Source of the DNA: Loripinus fragilis
Taxonomy: Eukaryota; Mollusca; Bivalvia; Lucinida; Lucinidae
Assembly (NCBI GenBank): GCA_964019695.1
Contig: OZ026517.1
Coordinates: 56,923,172 to 56,987,171 of the forward strand
Direction: 5' to 3'
DNA: 64,000 bases
A model generated the notes under the pieces. The model made no database searches. It was not told where the DNA came from and saw only the letters and a program-made list of their open reading frames with translations. The number at the start of each line of letters is the position of its first letter. Positions within the stretch are counted from its first letter, which is position 1. Below are positions 9,232 to 21,775 of this stretch, piece after piece. The position numbers and the translations under genes were made by a program.

Positions 9232-11791
9232 TGTTACGACATAAAGTCGGTCAGGAAGGAAAAGGGAAATCTTATTGGAAAATTCCTTTATGCGATGACG
9301 ATGCTACCAGGGAAAAATAATGCACACAACTAGCAAAAACTTTTCAGTACTTTATGTACTAAGAAAACATCAACAACACATTAACATACAATGACACCAC
9401 CTACGCTGTTATTTCTGGCTAATTGACCATCCTATACTAGGGCAAGTTGCCACTCCAAGATCATTTCAATTAGAATCAATCTTGGAGTGTCCTGCTCTAG
9501 ATGTACGTCAACTAGTCAGAAATAAAAGACGTAAAGAATATGATTAACATATAACTTAAGTTCTCATAGAAAAAAAAATTTGGCCCTTTAATATTTCAGT
9601 TCTCGTGTTGATGAGAAATCTCGAGATTATACGCATCCCGCGAACACTATAACTGTTGATATTTCACGCGTCTCGCGAACACTATGTCTTCTTAGCCGCA
9701 GGTTGTCTACTTCAGACCATTGGCGCTGAGGTGATCGAACCTGTACTTTGGTCGTCACTGGTTTCGCATAGTATTTCTTGCGCGTAATATTGATCGTCGT
9801 TCTAGACGTCAAAATTAGTATAAGTGGTTCTTCCTATACACTGGTCCCTGATCGTATCCCCACGTTGGGATGTCAGATTCACTTACAACAATTCAAGCCG
9901 ATTGGCTCCCAACTCGGGCTATTCTACGTGGTTGGATGTAACAATTGGGCCTGATCCACGCTGGTCGTGGCCTGAGGGGGACAGCTAATAAGTGCCCTCA
10001 GGTATCAATCATTTGGCTCACCAACATTCAGCCTCCAACGTAGGAGGGGACACAAGAGACGATTCTGCAAAACACAATCTACTTTTAGAATCTCAGAATC
10101 ACTCTGTTGCGTCAATAATGGAGTTGTTCGTTTGAAGTTCACAAAAATAGAAATAATTTCAGTGGTCTTACTCTTTTAAATTACAGCCTAACCCTATAAA
10201 TGCGCGATTAGCCCTCATCCGTGGGTGTATGGCTAACGGCTCCCATGCGGTTAGGATGGATCGGCTCTTCTAAATATCCACACTCAAAATTATATAAAAG
10301 AGAAGTATTTTTAGTGACTGGCCTATGTCAGCGCTAAACAATACCTCTTATGCCAAACAAACAAACCCATACGTAACAAAATTTCCAATACACTGTCGTA
10401 ACGTCACCCTGGTTGAGACGCTATCGCAGCCGAAACATCAAGCACCCGTGGCCCTTTTTCCCTTCAAGGTCACGTTATCTAGATAGTTTCAAGGTTTACA
10501 AATACTGATACCAATTCTCTTAAAATTCCAGGAAAACGTTGAACAGTGTGGTGCCGACGTAACGTTTGGACGTTTACGTCGGACATCACCCTGCCCACGC
10601 GCTAATTTCGTACATGTAAAACGTATCAGTTGTAAACAACTAATTATGACCTCTCGGCAAACATATTTACATCAATATTGAGAGATTACATTCTGCTGTT
10701 TTATGTGTGTAAAAACGTACAATACTTTTTACATTTATTTTGGAGTAACAAATATTTTTACATTTACTTTGGTGTAACAAATATTTTTACACTTACTTTG
10801 GTGTAACATTATACCTACCTAATCTCTAAACATACATGTCAGCTATTACCTTATTTATGTAAGTGTGTTGTAGTGTATGCACCTAACCCTTATTCTTATA
10901 TGCGTCAGATATAACTCGAGGTGACACATACAGGTCGCTACAGAAAGTCGACTATCATTGGCAGTTAAATCTTTTTCCAACAACGCCATATAAAATCACA
11001 ACAACTTAAAATCTAGCTGCTAAAATTGTTCTTCACCTATCGGTCCCTGGTAAATCTTTCAGCATACCATTATAGTTTTATGTGCAGGCCCGACATGGCC
11101 TGTGACTACTTTTGTCCGAAATAACCCGACGAGTCCATCTGGACAGCTTTTACTATAGCTGCAAGAATGGTCCCAGCAGATTTTTAGGCATTACGCATGT
11201 GCATAGCTTCATACGCAAGTGCGTAACAATCGCTATTTTCGCCCAAAAAACGGGACGTTATTGATAACACCCGAAAGAACTCATACACGGAATGCTGGCC
11301 GATTCAACAGACGACAAAAGAGAAAACGAGTGACTTATTATTTCAATACAATGTGACATGCTAGAGACATCGCGATTCAATGCAATAACACGAATCGCCA
11401 TCGCCCTGTCATGTACAATTTCAACACAGTAAAAATATATATAACTTCACGTACCTTTTATAATAATGAATAGCGTCTCTATATTGAACCTTTCAACGGT
11501 ATGTTTAAAATGTCCCCTTACAAGAATGGGAAATCCCATCCTTTATATATTGAAAAATGCACAAGATTTCCAAGATATTCAAGAAAAGTAACGAAATTGT
11601 GCAAGCGTTGATAAATATAGACACAATGAATTCCATCTCAGACAAACCGACCTTTTATTGGGACTATTAGTAGAAAAGGTACCGTATCATTGTTCGAATA
11701 GGTGACCAGGTGCATACCTAAACCTTTGCGTATTTGTGCGTATACGCAACCATCACTGATTCTGTTGTTCCATCTATTCTGCATCGTAACA
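9232..11791. mobile_element. Solo-LTR-like insertion, 2,560 bp
   Basis: It starts TGTTACGA and ends TCGTAACA, a perfect 8-bp inverted terminus of the TG...CA kind. It is flanked by the 5-bp direct repeat CTCTT (9227-9231 and 11792-11796). The host repeat resumes exactly after the second CTCTT. I found no internal copy of its start, hence no LTR pair, and no ORF above about 60 codons. A solo LTR or a non-coding LTR-derived element fits; 2.5 kb is long for an LTR. Confidence 0.65.
10723..10808 (+). repeat. Three tandem units of about 29 bp
   Basis: Units of the form TTTTTACATTTACTTTGGTG + TAACAAATA, the first and third slightly diverged. They lie within the 2.56-kb insertion. Confidence 0.8.
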
Positions 11792-12156
11792 CTCTTTCTT
11801 GTTTTTATTGCTTGGCTTTATCTCCTGATTCTACACGAATGAGCGAAGAGTAGCTACTAATGCCCCAAAACGCCTCCGAATCGATTACGATTCAGTTACG
11901 ATGTCCAAGAATGACTTAAGAATTTGGTACGAATCACGCACGATTTTTCGAATCGGAGAATTCATGGCCAAAGTTTTGAACAGTTCAAAACTTTTGAGCA
12001 GAATTCCCGATAGGCCTACGAATTGCAAGAACTGACTACGGACTGTGCGAATCAGTTAAGATCTTCACGAACTGAGTACGATTCAGACACGAATCCAAAT
12101 ATTTGACAATTCGTGGGATTTGGGGCCTGTGTGGAATAGGGGTATAAAGTGTACAG

Positions 12157-12405
12157 TACAGGCCCCAAGACTATAAAACTTTTTTTATACTCAAATCAAC
12201 TGAGCACGAAAGTTCAACTGCTCATAAACGCTAAAATACCAACAAATGAAGAAGTGCCTGGCTTTAAGTATCTTAGACGTTGTATGTATCATGCTTATAC
12301 ATGTTAAAATGCTAACAATTGGCATTTTAACAATTATGAACAGGATAAATTCGTGCCGAGCTGAGTTGAGCATGAAAACAGATTTATAACCTCGGGACAA
12401 GAGAG
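12157..12405. mobile_element. MITE, TTATAACCTCGGGG-end family, copy 3
   Basis: The left end is GGCCCCAAGACTATAAAAC and the right end GATTTATAACCTCGGGA. TGCTCA/TGAGCA arms are present, with an internal hairpin on TGTTAAAATGC/GCATTTTAACA. Confidence 0.65.
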
Positions 12406-12590
12406 GTGCTTTTAATATCAACTTTATGGTTAGATAAAATTGTTTAATAATATGAAAAACTTTTTTCTGGAAAAATTAGTAAACTACCAAATAAAACCTC
12501 GAAGCCAATATACATAAGTGAATATTTAATTGCTTCGAGATAATATAATTAAAAATTCAAACGATTTAGTCAATCAGACAAGATATAACA

Positions 12591-13126
12591 CAGACACCTG
12601 ACCTCAAAGTAATAGCACCTTTTTCAGGTGAAACTGAACTGAGAACAAAATTTACCCTGCTCATAAATGTTAAATTGTTGGTGGTATTGTAACATTAAAT
12701 TTGTAAGAAGGATAATTACAATATCTGATTGTTTTAAAGCATTATTTCAGCATTTTAATTTTATGAGCAGTGGAAATTTCATGCTCATTTGAGTTAAGCA
12801 TGAAACAGGTGAATAACTTCGGGGCCTGATTCACTTCTGCTTTGACAGGGTATAAACGCAGACACCTGACCTCAAAGTAATAGCACTTTTTTATGGTGAA
12901 ACTCAACTGAGAACAAAATTTACCCTGCTCATAAATGCCAAATTGTTTGTGGTATTTTAACATTAATTTTGTAAGAAGGATAATAACAATATCTGATTGT
13001 TTTAAAGCATTATTTCAGCATTTTTTATTTTATGTGCAGTGGAAATTTCATGCTCAGTTGAGTTAAGCATGAAAAAGGTAAATAACTTCTGGGCCTGATT
13101 CACTTCTGCTTTGACAGGGTATAAAC
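12591..13126. repeat. Tandem duplication (268 bp x 2) containing the same MITE family
   Basis: Both units start CAGACACCTGACCTCAAAGT, at 12591 and 12859, and are collinear to GACAGGGTATAAAC. Each contains TACCCTGCTCATAAATG and a right end AATAACTTCNGGGCC typical of the MITE, so a MITE and its flank were duplicated together. Confidence 0.8.
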
Positions 13127-13189
13127 ATGTAAATAGTTTGCAAAAATGCCAAAATAAGCTAAGGAACCTTTACAGATATTTATCTATTT

Positions 13190-14075
13190 ATCATATGGTG
13201 TGATAGAACGCCATGCATTAAACTCGATAAATCACTAGTGGTGTTCGAATTTTGTAAGGTTATATAATGATGGCCAAAACAACGTTGCGTATTTATGGCA
13301 AAATCTTGATGTTTTTACTAAAATTGCGATTATAAAATATTTGTATAGTCATGTGATAAATTGAATCTAAAATTCACGCTCCTGTATTATTCAATTTATT
13401 GAACTCGTAAAATAATTTAGTTTCATGTGATAAATAGAATCCAACATTCTCGCTCCTGTAATTTTCAATTTACTAAACTAGTAAAATAATTTAGCGTCAC
13501 GTGATAAAAAGAATTTATTGTTCAATTCCCTGTATAATTTAATTTATTAAACTCGTTGTAAGGTGCTCGATCTTCCATATAATTTTGCTTGTATAATCAT
13601 GACTTATCTTGATACAGTAAGTACTGAACATTATTATTAACCACTAAATTCTGTATAGAATAAATTTAACAGGTCAGCCTATTTACCTTGGTGTCTTCAA
13701 ATGCCCCCAATCAACACGGGTTTATCCTCAAAATGCATCTGTCTGTTTGAAATCGACCTATAACTGAAGAAAAATACAGCATTTAAAGGTATGTTCTCAC
13801 AATACATAACACTAGAAGGGGGTCAATTGATGGGACCCATAATAAATATCTACTATCTGGGAGTGATAACGCCAAAAATGGTTTTTTTTAATTAATTTTA
13901 ATGTCATGTGATAAATAGAATATATATTTCATGCTCCTGTATTAATGAATTTTAATTGGTTGGGAAAATGGGATAAAATACTTGGCAAGCCTCGCATTTT
14001 ATCTCTTTTCCTCAACTTGTTTAATAAATTAAAAAAACAACATGAGCGCTAATGTAAGGTCCTCTATATTTCATG
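13190..14075. repeat. Palindromic repeat family (GATAAATAGAATC...GCATTTTATCTC), diverged copies
   Basis: Several degraded units carry GTGATAAATAGAATCCAACA, TTTATTAAACTCGT and GCAAGCCTCGCATTTTATCT (about 13984). Well-preserved copies lie at 47480-47825 and, inverted, at 49511-49852. In the intact family the ACTCGTT...AACGAGT arms make a hairpin. Confidence 0.6.
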
Positions 14076-14600
14076 GTAAAAAAACATATCAACTGTTTAC
14101 CTTATGCTTGAATGCCCTATGTCCACATGTTATCATCCTTGGCATACGTCTAATTCATACGAATCGCAGTACATAACTGAAAAAAATACTTCAGGGTAAA
14201 TTTTACAGTGCTAAAAGTAGAAATTCTTGTTAAAGAATTATTTGTTTCAGAACACTGTCAACTGATAAAATGGAGGGGAGATGAGGATACCGACTGCCAA
14301 ATATTTGCACGCACGCGCTTGTGTGCGCGCACACACACACACACACTATAAAGGGCCACACCAACAGTTAGAATTCTAGCTCCATTTTAAACTCGCATGT
14401 TTGATATGTCGCTTTTTTCTTATGGGCTGATCCATATAGAATATTGCATGTTCACATGGCTTGTTACTAGTAATATTTCAAAAGGATAATATTAGTCATG
14501 CCCTCCATCCATGTTCCTTATTTGTGCCATATACTGTTTAGCACACGACACGCCATCTCGCTTATCAAATATTATCAACATATCTCAAATGGTGTAAAAG
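14076..14600 (+). repeat. CA-microsatellite-bearing repeat family, copy 1
   Basis: Order of family landmarks: ATCAACTGTTTACCTTATGC, then ACTGAAAAAAATACT, GGAGGGGAGATGAGGATAC, a GC/CA dinucleotide tract (about 14315-14346), CCAACAGTTAGAATTCTAGC and the ATGCCC...GTTCCTTAT tail. The same order recurs near 15.6, 16.6, 24.5 and 42.0 kb. No coding capacity seen. Confidence 0.7.
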
Positions 14601-15600
14601 ATATGAAGCGTACCAGGTACCTCATGTCAAGATTATTTAAGGAAACCCTGAAACAGGAAGCAAATGCGCTACACCATATACCTAAACCCTCCAGGGGATC
14701 TCTTTAATACCCTGTTCGAGGAGTTCATGATCATCAAATATGGTAGCCTTTGACCTGCTTGTCATAGCGCATGGGATGAGTTATAAACTAATTAGTGAGC
14801 TGTACCACTTCTACGGTTATGAAATTAGGTCTTTAAGTATTCTTCATTAAAGTTCATTGAAGGGAAATAACTCAATGACACGCAGAAAGCAAGGGAGAGT
14901 AAGTATTCACCTAAAACATTAAATATGATACTGACAGTGCATAATGAGCATCCATCCAAGTTTGATCTACAGAGGAACGGCATCTTTTATTTTAGTAGTG
15001 GAACTATTAACCATTTTTTTATATTTAAAGGTTAAGGCAGGATATTTAGGTTTTCTAAAATATATTTTTAAACATTCGGACATATTTAAAACAAGTATCT
15101 AATCAGTAGAATCCTGAAATACCTTTGTCGTAAAAGGGTGTTTAATTGAAACAAAGAACAGGGAAAACCACACCACTAACAGTCACAAGACACATAAAGA
15201 AGACAACCAAAGCAAAACAACCAAACCTTTCCCCCGCCAAGACTACAGTAAAGAAGAAAGGACCCCAAGTAATACATAAAAAAACAAGGTCCAAACACAG
15301 AACCCCCACACACCATGGGAAATCAGATTCAAGCAATTCAAATAAGTCGTATTTCTGTATCCCTTTCAAATGTAATGTACTGTATATATGGTGTGGGTGT
15401 TGCATATGTACCGTATATATGGTGTAGGTGCTGCATCTTGATGTACTTTATGTATGAATAAAATATTGTTTTACACTGGGCCAATGGGAGTAATCAATCA
15501 ACAAATATGGCGAAAATTAAGAACCTTAATGACTAAAGTGCAGCTTTTAAAATATCTTGCTTGCACAAACGTTTTAGCAAGTATTACACTCACAATTACT
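14601..15600. other. No gene seen
   Basis: AT-rich. A purine-rich, A-heavy stretch at 15140-15300 gives open frames on both strands by composition only. ATATGGTGTRGGTG words repeat twice near 15390-15430. Confidence 0.45.
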
Positions 15601-16015
<415 letters not shown>

Positions 16016-16434
16016 CATGTTGATATTTTTTCCAAACAGATAAGATTAGTCATTTCATAAACCCATGTTCCATATACATGAGCGGATCCAGTGGGAGACA
16101 TTCCCCACCGCCATCCCTTGGAAAATAACAAGTGGCTATAGGTTTCCTTAGAATTTCTTATGACTAAAACACATTTTATATGTATATTAAAACACGGTAT
16201 CGGTTCTAATATATATCTTTTAAAAAATATTCGCACATGCTTTGTTGATAATAAATGTCCAATTAATAGATAAGAATTGTGAAATAGCTTTTGTTGTAAA
16301 AACGTGTTGAATCAGGATAAATAATAACCTAAATGGCTAGAGTGCGTTTTTTTTACAAAATCTTGCTTGCATAAACTTGCTTTATTTTTGTGCGGCAAAT
16401 ATTACACATACATTTAACTCAAGCCTTATTGCCT

Positions 16435-16535
16435 ACTAGTGGCGTCTGCTCATAACCTTTGCAAACATATTGGACCCAGATCAGGCCCAACAAAATGGTG
16501 GACCTAATCTGGACACAATCTGTTTGACACTCAGA
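16435..16535. repeat. Short palindrome-bearing repeat, copy 3
   Basis: CTTTGCAAACATATTGGACC and CTAATCTGGACACAATCTG are inverted partners, as at 3525 and 3795. Confidence 0.5.
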
Positions 16536-16695
16536 TGATATTCCTAAAATTATTTTGTACGGACCAATTTAACAGATCAACTGTTTACCTTGTGCTGGAA
16601 TGGGCTTTATCCTTGAAATACGTCTGTCTGTCATGACACAACTGAAAAAAATAAATATATATAACTCATTGTAATTTTACTGTGCTAAATATATA

Positions 16696-18023
16696 CTGAA
16701 GGACTTTGGAAACGCACCACCTGCTAAAATGCTAATTTATTGTCAAAAAAAAAATTATTATGTGAAAAATAAAATTGACAAATCCCATCATTATCCCCAC
16801 GCTTTTTTTAAAAAAGCGTCGGGGATATTAAAATCGCCTCCGTTCGTCCGTCTGTCCGTCCGTCCGTCACGCCATCTCCTCCTAAACCATTGGACGAAAT
16901 TCAACCAAATTTGGTGTGTGAGTTGCTCACATGAAAAGGGTGTGCAACGACATATTTATTTGGCCCTTCCCCCTGGGGCCCTGGGGAGGGGCCAAAAGGT
17001 CAAATATAATTAAATATCATTAAAATTCAATAATAAGTCAATTTCAAAGATTTTTTAAACTAAACTTTGTTGTCTTCTCATAAATGTAAGATATAAAACA
17101 TATAAGACGTGATTCACTCGGTCACCTGGGTCATGTATGCCCCAGGGCTTGGGACTTGGGATGTCCTGGGGTCAAAAATTTAATTTTCTGAACGTGGTCA
17201 TGTGGCATATCAAATTAAAGGCGATGAGCAGTAGACCAAGATACACTGAAAATTTTTACCCTAGGATCAAACTGGTGACCTTGGGATGGGGTCAAAGGAT
17301 CAAATACCATTAGATATCTTCGAGAGCGTCATCGAATGTGTTCTAGTTTAGCTTGCATTCATTAATAAAATCGAAACGCTGTTATTTATGGTTGCCGTGA
17401 CGTCGTGATAATTCTGAGACAACCCTAATTTAAAACCTCACAGTGTACCAATACCTTCCATAATGAGTGCAAAAAAGTTTATGAACCGATATTTGTTCTC
17501 GAAAGCAAAGGGAAAAAAACCAATTTATTTCGTCTACATGACGTTATTTACCTTTTGACGTTATTGGCAGTTTATGTATCCTAAGGCACAGGAATAATCA
17601 AACTCTTTAAGTGCCATCAGATACTCATCAATCCGTTGCATAAAAGACAAAAGTATCCACCTGTTATTGCAGTGTGAAAAATAAGACTGACCATATGCTG
17701 ACGTAAGCAAAGAAACGCTGCGCCTGGGAGTGTAAGTAACCGATCATTTCTGAAACCGTTCGTGTTTTTCCATTGGTTAAGACAGCTGGCTACTTGCTCA
17801 AAGTGTTTATTTTCAAATTGATAAAACTCACATTTGTCAGACGACAATTATTGAAAAACACTAATGTCGGTTTTACGTCAGAATGAACAGCATTAGCACA
17901 TCGAAATTATGGCAAATAATGATCCATTTTGTAAGGGAATAGAAAAAGATAACGGAAACATCTTTGAATCAGAATTGTGGAAAAACAGTGAATGTATAAT
18001 GGTGCGTTTCTAAAGTCCCTCAA
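16696..18023. mobile_element. Tc1/mariner-like non-autonomous element, 1,328 bp
   Basis: The ends are inverted (GGACTTTGGAAACGCACCA at left, TGGTGCGTTTCTAAAGTCC at right) and flanked by TA on both sides (16694-16695, 18024-18025). TA duplication fits Tc1/mariner. No transposase ORF is present. Most of the interior is a nested Helitron-like repeat. Confidence 0.7.
16794..17347 (+). mobile_element. Helitron-like non-autonomous element, copy 1
   Basis: The 5' end TCCCCACGCTTTTTTTAAAAA begins with TC after an A (shown to 20: TCCCCACGCTTTTTTTAAAA). The 3' end is GTTCTAGT followed by T, with a small hairpin (TTCGA...TCGAA) about 7-11 bases before CTAGT. A TCCGTCCGTC run and CCATTGGACGAAATTCAACC are shared with 60139-60612. 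The TC...CTAGT ends, 3' hairpin and lack of duplication fit Helitron/Helentron-type elements. Confidence 0.6.
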
Positions 18024-18128
18024 TATAGAAATTCTAGACAAGGAAGTATTTTTTTGAACACCGTCACATGATAAAACTGAGATCGGATCTCGTCAGAGAT
18101 TAGCACGCGCGCGTACGCAAGAGCACAC

Positions 18129-18184
<56 letters not shown>

Positions 18185-18378
18185 AGGCAGAAGATGAATA
18201 CACAGACCAAGAGTTAGGATTAAAGCGCCACTAGAACAATTTTCATGTACATATGGAATTCAAACACATGTTTAACAAGTCCCTTTTCTAAGTGGCTGGC
18301 CCGTATAGAATCACGGTGCGTTTGCATGTCTTGTTATTTTTTTATCAAAGGGACAAGGTAAGTAATGCCCACAACTTA

Positions 18379-20466
18379 GGCCCCCTTCACATGCACACAT
18401 TTATTTACGTAAGTAAAGTTACTTACGTATGCAAATTTACTTACGGTGCATGTGAACGCACTTACTCACGTGAGTATAAATACTCCTGGAGTAAACTGGG
18501 GTAGGTAAAAGTATATTTGCACCACCTCTGGAGGTCATGCAAAAGTATATTTACTTATAAGTAAGTATACTCCATGAGCAAAGTATGTCATGTGAACAGA
18601 CCTCAGATTTACATATGTAAGCAAATTGATGTTTCTTGAATATTTCGGCGCCCCTGTAAAATGGTCTTGAACTATTCTAGAATAGCTCTAGAATTTTATA
18701 GAACAGCGCTCAAGAACTACTATGAAACTGCTGTAGATATGTTCTTGAACGTTTATGGGACGGTTGTAGAACCTTATATGAAACAATATTTTGTTCTACA
18801 ATTGTTCTAGTGGAGGTCTTAAAAATTTGTTCTAGAAAAAATCTAGAACTAGAAAAGTTCTAGAACATACCTTTAGAACTCTTCTTGAACAGTTCCAGAA
18901 AAAAACTAAAGAATTGTCCTAAAAAAGTTCTAGAACAAACCTTAAGAACTTTCTGGAAATATTGTAGAATACCTCTTATAAAAATGTCCCATATAACGTT
19001 CTATAAATGTTTCTGAATTATTCTAGAACATTTTAGAATGTTTTTAGAATATTTCCAGAAATGTTTGAATGGTTTGTAAGAGCTATTATAGAACATACCT
19101 TTAATTTTTTCTAGAACAACTGTAGAACACCTCTCCAAAATATGTCCCATATAATGCTCTATAAATGTCCCTGAATTATACTAGAATATTTTATAACAGT
19201 TTCAGAACAATTGCAGAAATGTTCTAGTGGTTTGTTCTACAACATTTCTAAAAAATGGACCTTTCTGGAACAATTGTAGAACACCTCTCATACCACACAT
19301 TTTCCCTAGCCCCAGCGATCGCACAGGAAGCACAAGTCTATGATAGTTCACCTTTTTATGTCTGAAATATTGTTGACATGGCATTAAACCAAAAAAAAGT
19401 AATTTCAAAGTGTCTTCCATGTTCATGCTGGTGACATATAAACTGAAGAAGCATTACTATTGAAGAAACCAAACAGAGACCCATGTTGGTATGAATGCTG
19501 TCAGTTATTGCCACCAAAATAACCACACTTATTTCAAATTATTATCTTACATTTGCTGAAAAAAAAACGGCAACTCTTTACATCTTAGAAACTGTGCTTC
19601 AAGTCTACTCACTGTCTTGGACAATAATACTATCATATTTGCCATATAGTAATGCCGTTTAAATGATTTTGAAGAGCTTTCATAATCCATCCAATTCTGG
19701 TTATGGCATGCTTGTTCTTGATATGTTCTAAACAAATTCCAGAATAACTTTTGAACATTTGCAGAACTTACTTAAGTATTATATAAGTTCTAGAACATAA
19801 TTTGAAGATTAAATTTAAATTCATTTTGCTCTTGACAAACTTCAAAATATTCTAGAAAATTTTAAGCCAATTCGTAGAATTCACTAGTTCTAAAATAGTG
19901 AGAGAAATGTTCTAGAACTTAATTTGAATCACTTTTTAGAAATTTTGTACTTGAAAAATTCTAAAAATGTACTAGAACATTATTCGAACGTGTGTAGAAC
20001 CTACTGGTTCTTGAATTGTTGTAAAATGTTCTAGACTATTTCAAGAACATTTTCAGAGTAATAACAAGGAATATAAATGTGTTGGACAAGAATTTTAGAA
20101 CAAATATAGGTTCAGAATAGTTCATGAATTTTAGTTCTTTAATACAATTTCCTTTATTCTGCACCATTGATCGTAAGTAAATGCCACTTTAACAACGTCC
20201 GTCCACCACTCATGAGATTGCTCTTTCGTCCCAATAGTTTTTCATGAGACAACCTAAGTGCAAGACCAGTGAACAAATAATATGTCAGCTGCCATCAACA
20301 GTTTGTACATGCCTGCCGTTCAACAAGTGCGTGTACCTTTTAAAATACTTATGTGGACACTATTAGCATGTGAACGCAGATTAAATATACTTTTACTTAA
20401 GTGTGTATGTTTGCCTCATGAAGCAAAATACTTACAGGTGTAAATTTTGTGCATGTGAATGGGGCC
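18379..20466. mobile_element. PIF/Harbinger-like non-autonomous element, 2,088 bp, with a TTCTAGAA array
   Basis: The left end is GGCCCCCTTCACATGCACA, and the right end is its inverted partner (TGTGCATGTGAATGGGGCC). They are flanked by the 3-bp direct repeat TTA (18376-18378, 20467-20469). GGSC-type ends plus a TWA duplication are typical of PIF/Harbinger (family knowledge). Subterminal TTACGTAAGTA/ACTTAC words cluster at both ends. The core (about 18660-20060) is packed with TTCTAGAA-type palindromes. No transposase. Confidence 0.7.
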
Positions 20467-20600
20467 TTATGTTCCTTTTGTTATCGTTTACTGCTTTGCA
20501 CAGGGAACATCATCTTAAAATGATATACAATTCTATCAAATATCATCAAAATATCTCAAAGGGTGTGAATTTATGGAGCGGACGGGTTTTTTTACGTTAA

Positions 20601-21148
20601 AATATCTAAAAGGGGTATATTGCACCTCAAATGGAACACAGTTTTTCGTTTTTAAAATTATACATGAAGGTCTCTTCACTCTGAAAATTTGCATGCGCAT
20701 AGATATAGCAACACCCTAACTAGATTTAAATTTTGGCGGAGAATGATATTAATGTTACTGCTCTGATATCTTGTAATGGGTTATTAACGCGTTTCATGCC
20801 TACCAAGTACCATCATTTTGCCTGCTTCCGTCTGGCTAGCTATTTGTATGTTTTGTTCATGCGTCTGTATGTGCGAGCGTACAACTAGAAATGCACAGGC
20901 CTGAAAATACGAATAAGATCACAGATGTACGGGAACTTAATATACCACAATTCATTTTATATTTAACTTTTACTGCTTCTTTATATGATGGAAAATATGC
21001 ATGTTTTCATATGGGAGTGGTGAGATCAATAAGCAGACTCATTCATGGAATAGCTAGGCAAATGGGCGCTTCCAACTAAAAGGGCATTTTGGGTAGTGGA
21101 CATCTATAGATGTAGCCTTTAGTTTGTGTCACCGTCTTTGTGACATGG
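20601..21148. other. No gene seen
   Basis: AT-rich, no recognised repeat or coding region. Confidence 0.45.
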
Positions 21149-21775
21149 TTAGATAACTGAAATATTGTTGCCTATGCTGATAAACAGCAACGTAAGCCAA
21201 TATACAGCTACATTTAAAAATAGTAAGTGAGTATGATCAGGAAAAAACTCAATCACAAACCGCAGACAACCCCGTGGTACCGCGTGGAAGAGCCGCTCAA
21301 CCATCACGAGACACCAGGGAGACAAATTAAGCAAGACAATCAGCTCTCTCTTCCTCATCAAGATAATTGCAATACTAGAATGGACATAAAGTAACGTACA
21401 ACAAAACATAGAACAATTACAGACTCCCACAGTGGGAGTAACAATAAACAAAGAGTCAACAATAACAAAACCACCGCCTTAGAACAGACAGCAGCCTAAG
21501 CCACCGGGGGGCTTAAATGCATTTTACTGGCACCAAATCTTCGCCCTATATTCTGCTGTTGTTGAAGTACAAGAAATGTTCAGCTCGCATGGAAGCCATC
21601 TAACTAATGCAATGTATCATCATGGAGAAACACTCTAATCAAATTACTACACCATGATGAAACAAAGAAAAGGGCTCATGACTCACAGATAGTCAGAGTT
21701 GAAGAAAATCTCAAGTTGAGCCACGGTGGGTCCAGCTACAGATAAGAATCTGGCACCAACCCACCGATTAAAGCT
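21149..21775 (-). repeat. Probable 3' untranslated part of the reverse-transcriptase element
   Basis: Non-coding sequence directly following, on the minus strand, the degraded reverse-transcriptase reading frame at 21776-22555. Similar style sequence follows the second RT relic at 59.1 kb. The end of the element and its tail were not defined. Confidence 0.45.

Larger units (their letters stand above)
8527..12142. mobile_element. TIR element (CCCCTATTCCACAC ends), copy 1, split by a nested insertion
   Basis: The left end is CCCCTATTCCACACATGCCA and the right end GGCCTGTGTGGAATAGGGG, with TATA on both outer sides. Removing the nested insert 9232-11791 plus one CTCTT leaves about 1.05 kb, collinear with copy 2 at 33942-34955. 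The interior is rich in CGAATC/GATTCG words and has no transposase-like ORF, so it is a non-autonomous DNA transposon of unsettled superfamily. Confidence 0.7.
16555..20600 (+). repeat. CA-microsatellite-bearing repeat family, copy 3, split twice
   Basis: The family landmarks run 16555-16695, 18024-18378 (with a CA tract at 18123-18182) and 20467-20600. The interruptions are a TA-flanked TIR element (16696-18023) and a TTA-flanked TIR element (18379-20466). The host continues without loss across both. Confidence 0.7.

Noticed and set aside
9232..11791. Complete LTR retrotransposon
   Set aside because: No second copy of the terminal sequence and no gag/pol frame inside; solo-LTR-like is the most I can support.
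15142..15405. Hydrophobic 87-codon minus-strand frame
   Set aside because: Comes from an A-rich, purine-biased plus strand. No start context, no repeat of pattern, and an equally open frame lies on the other strand.
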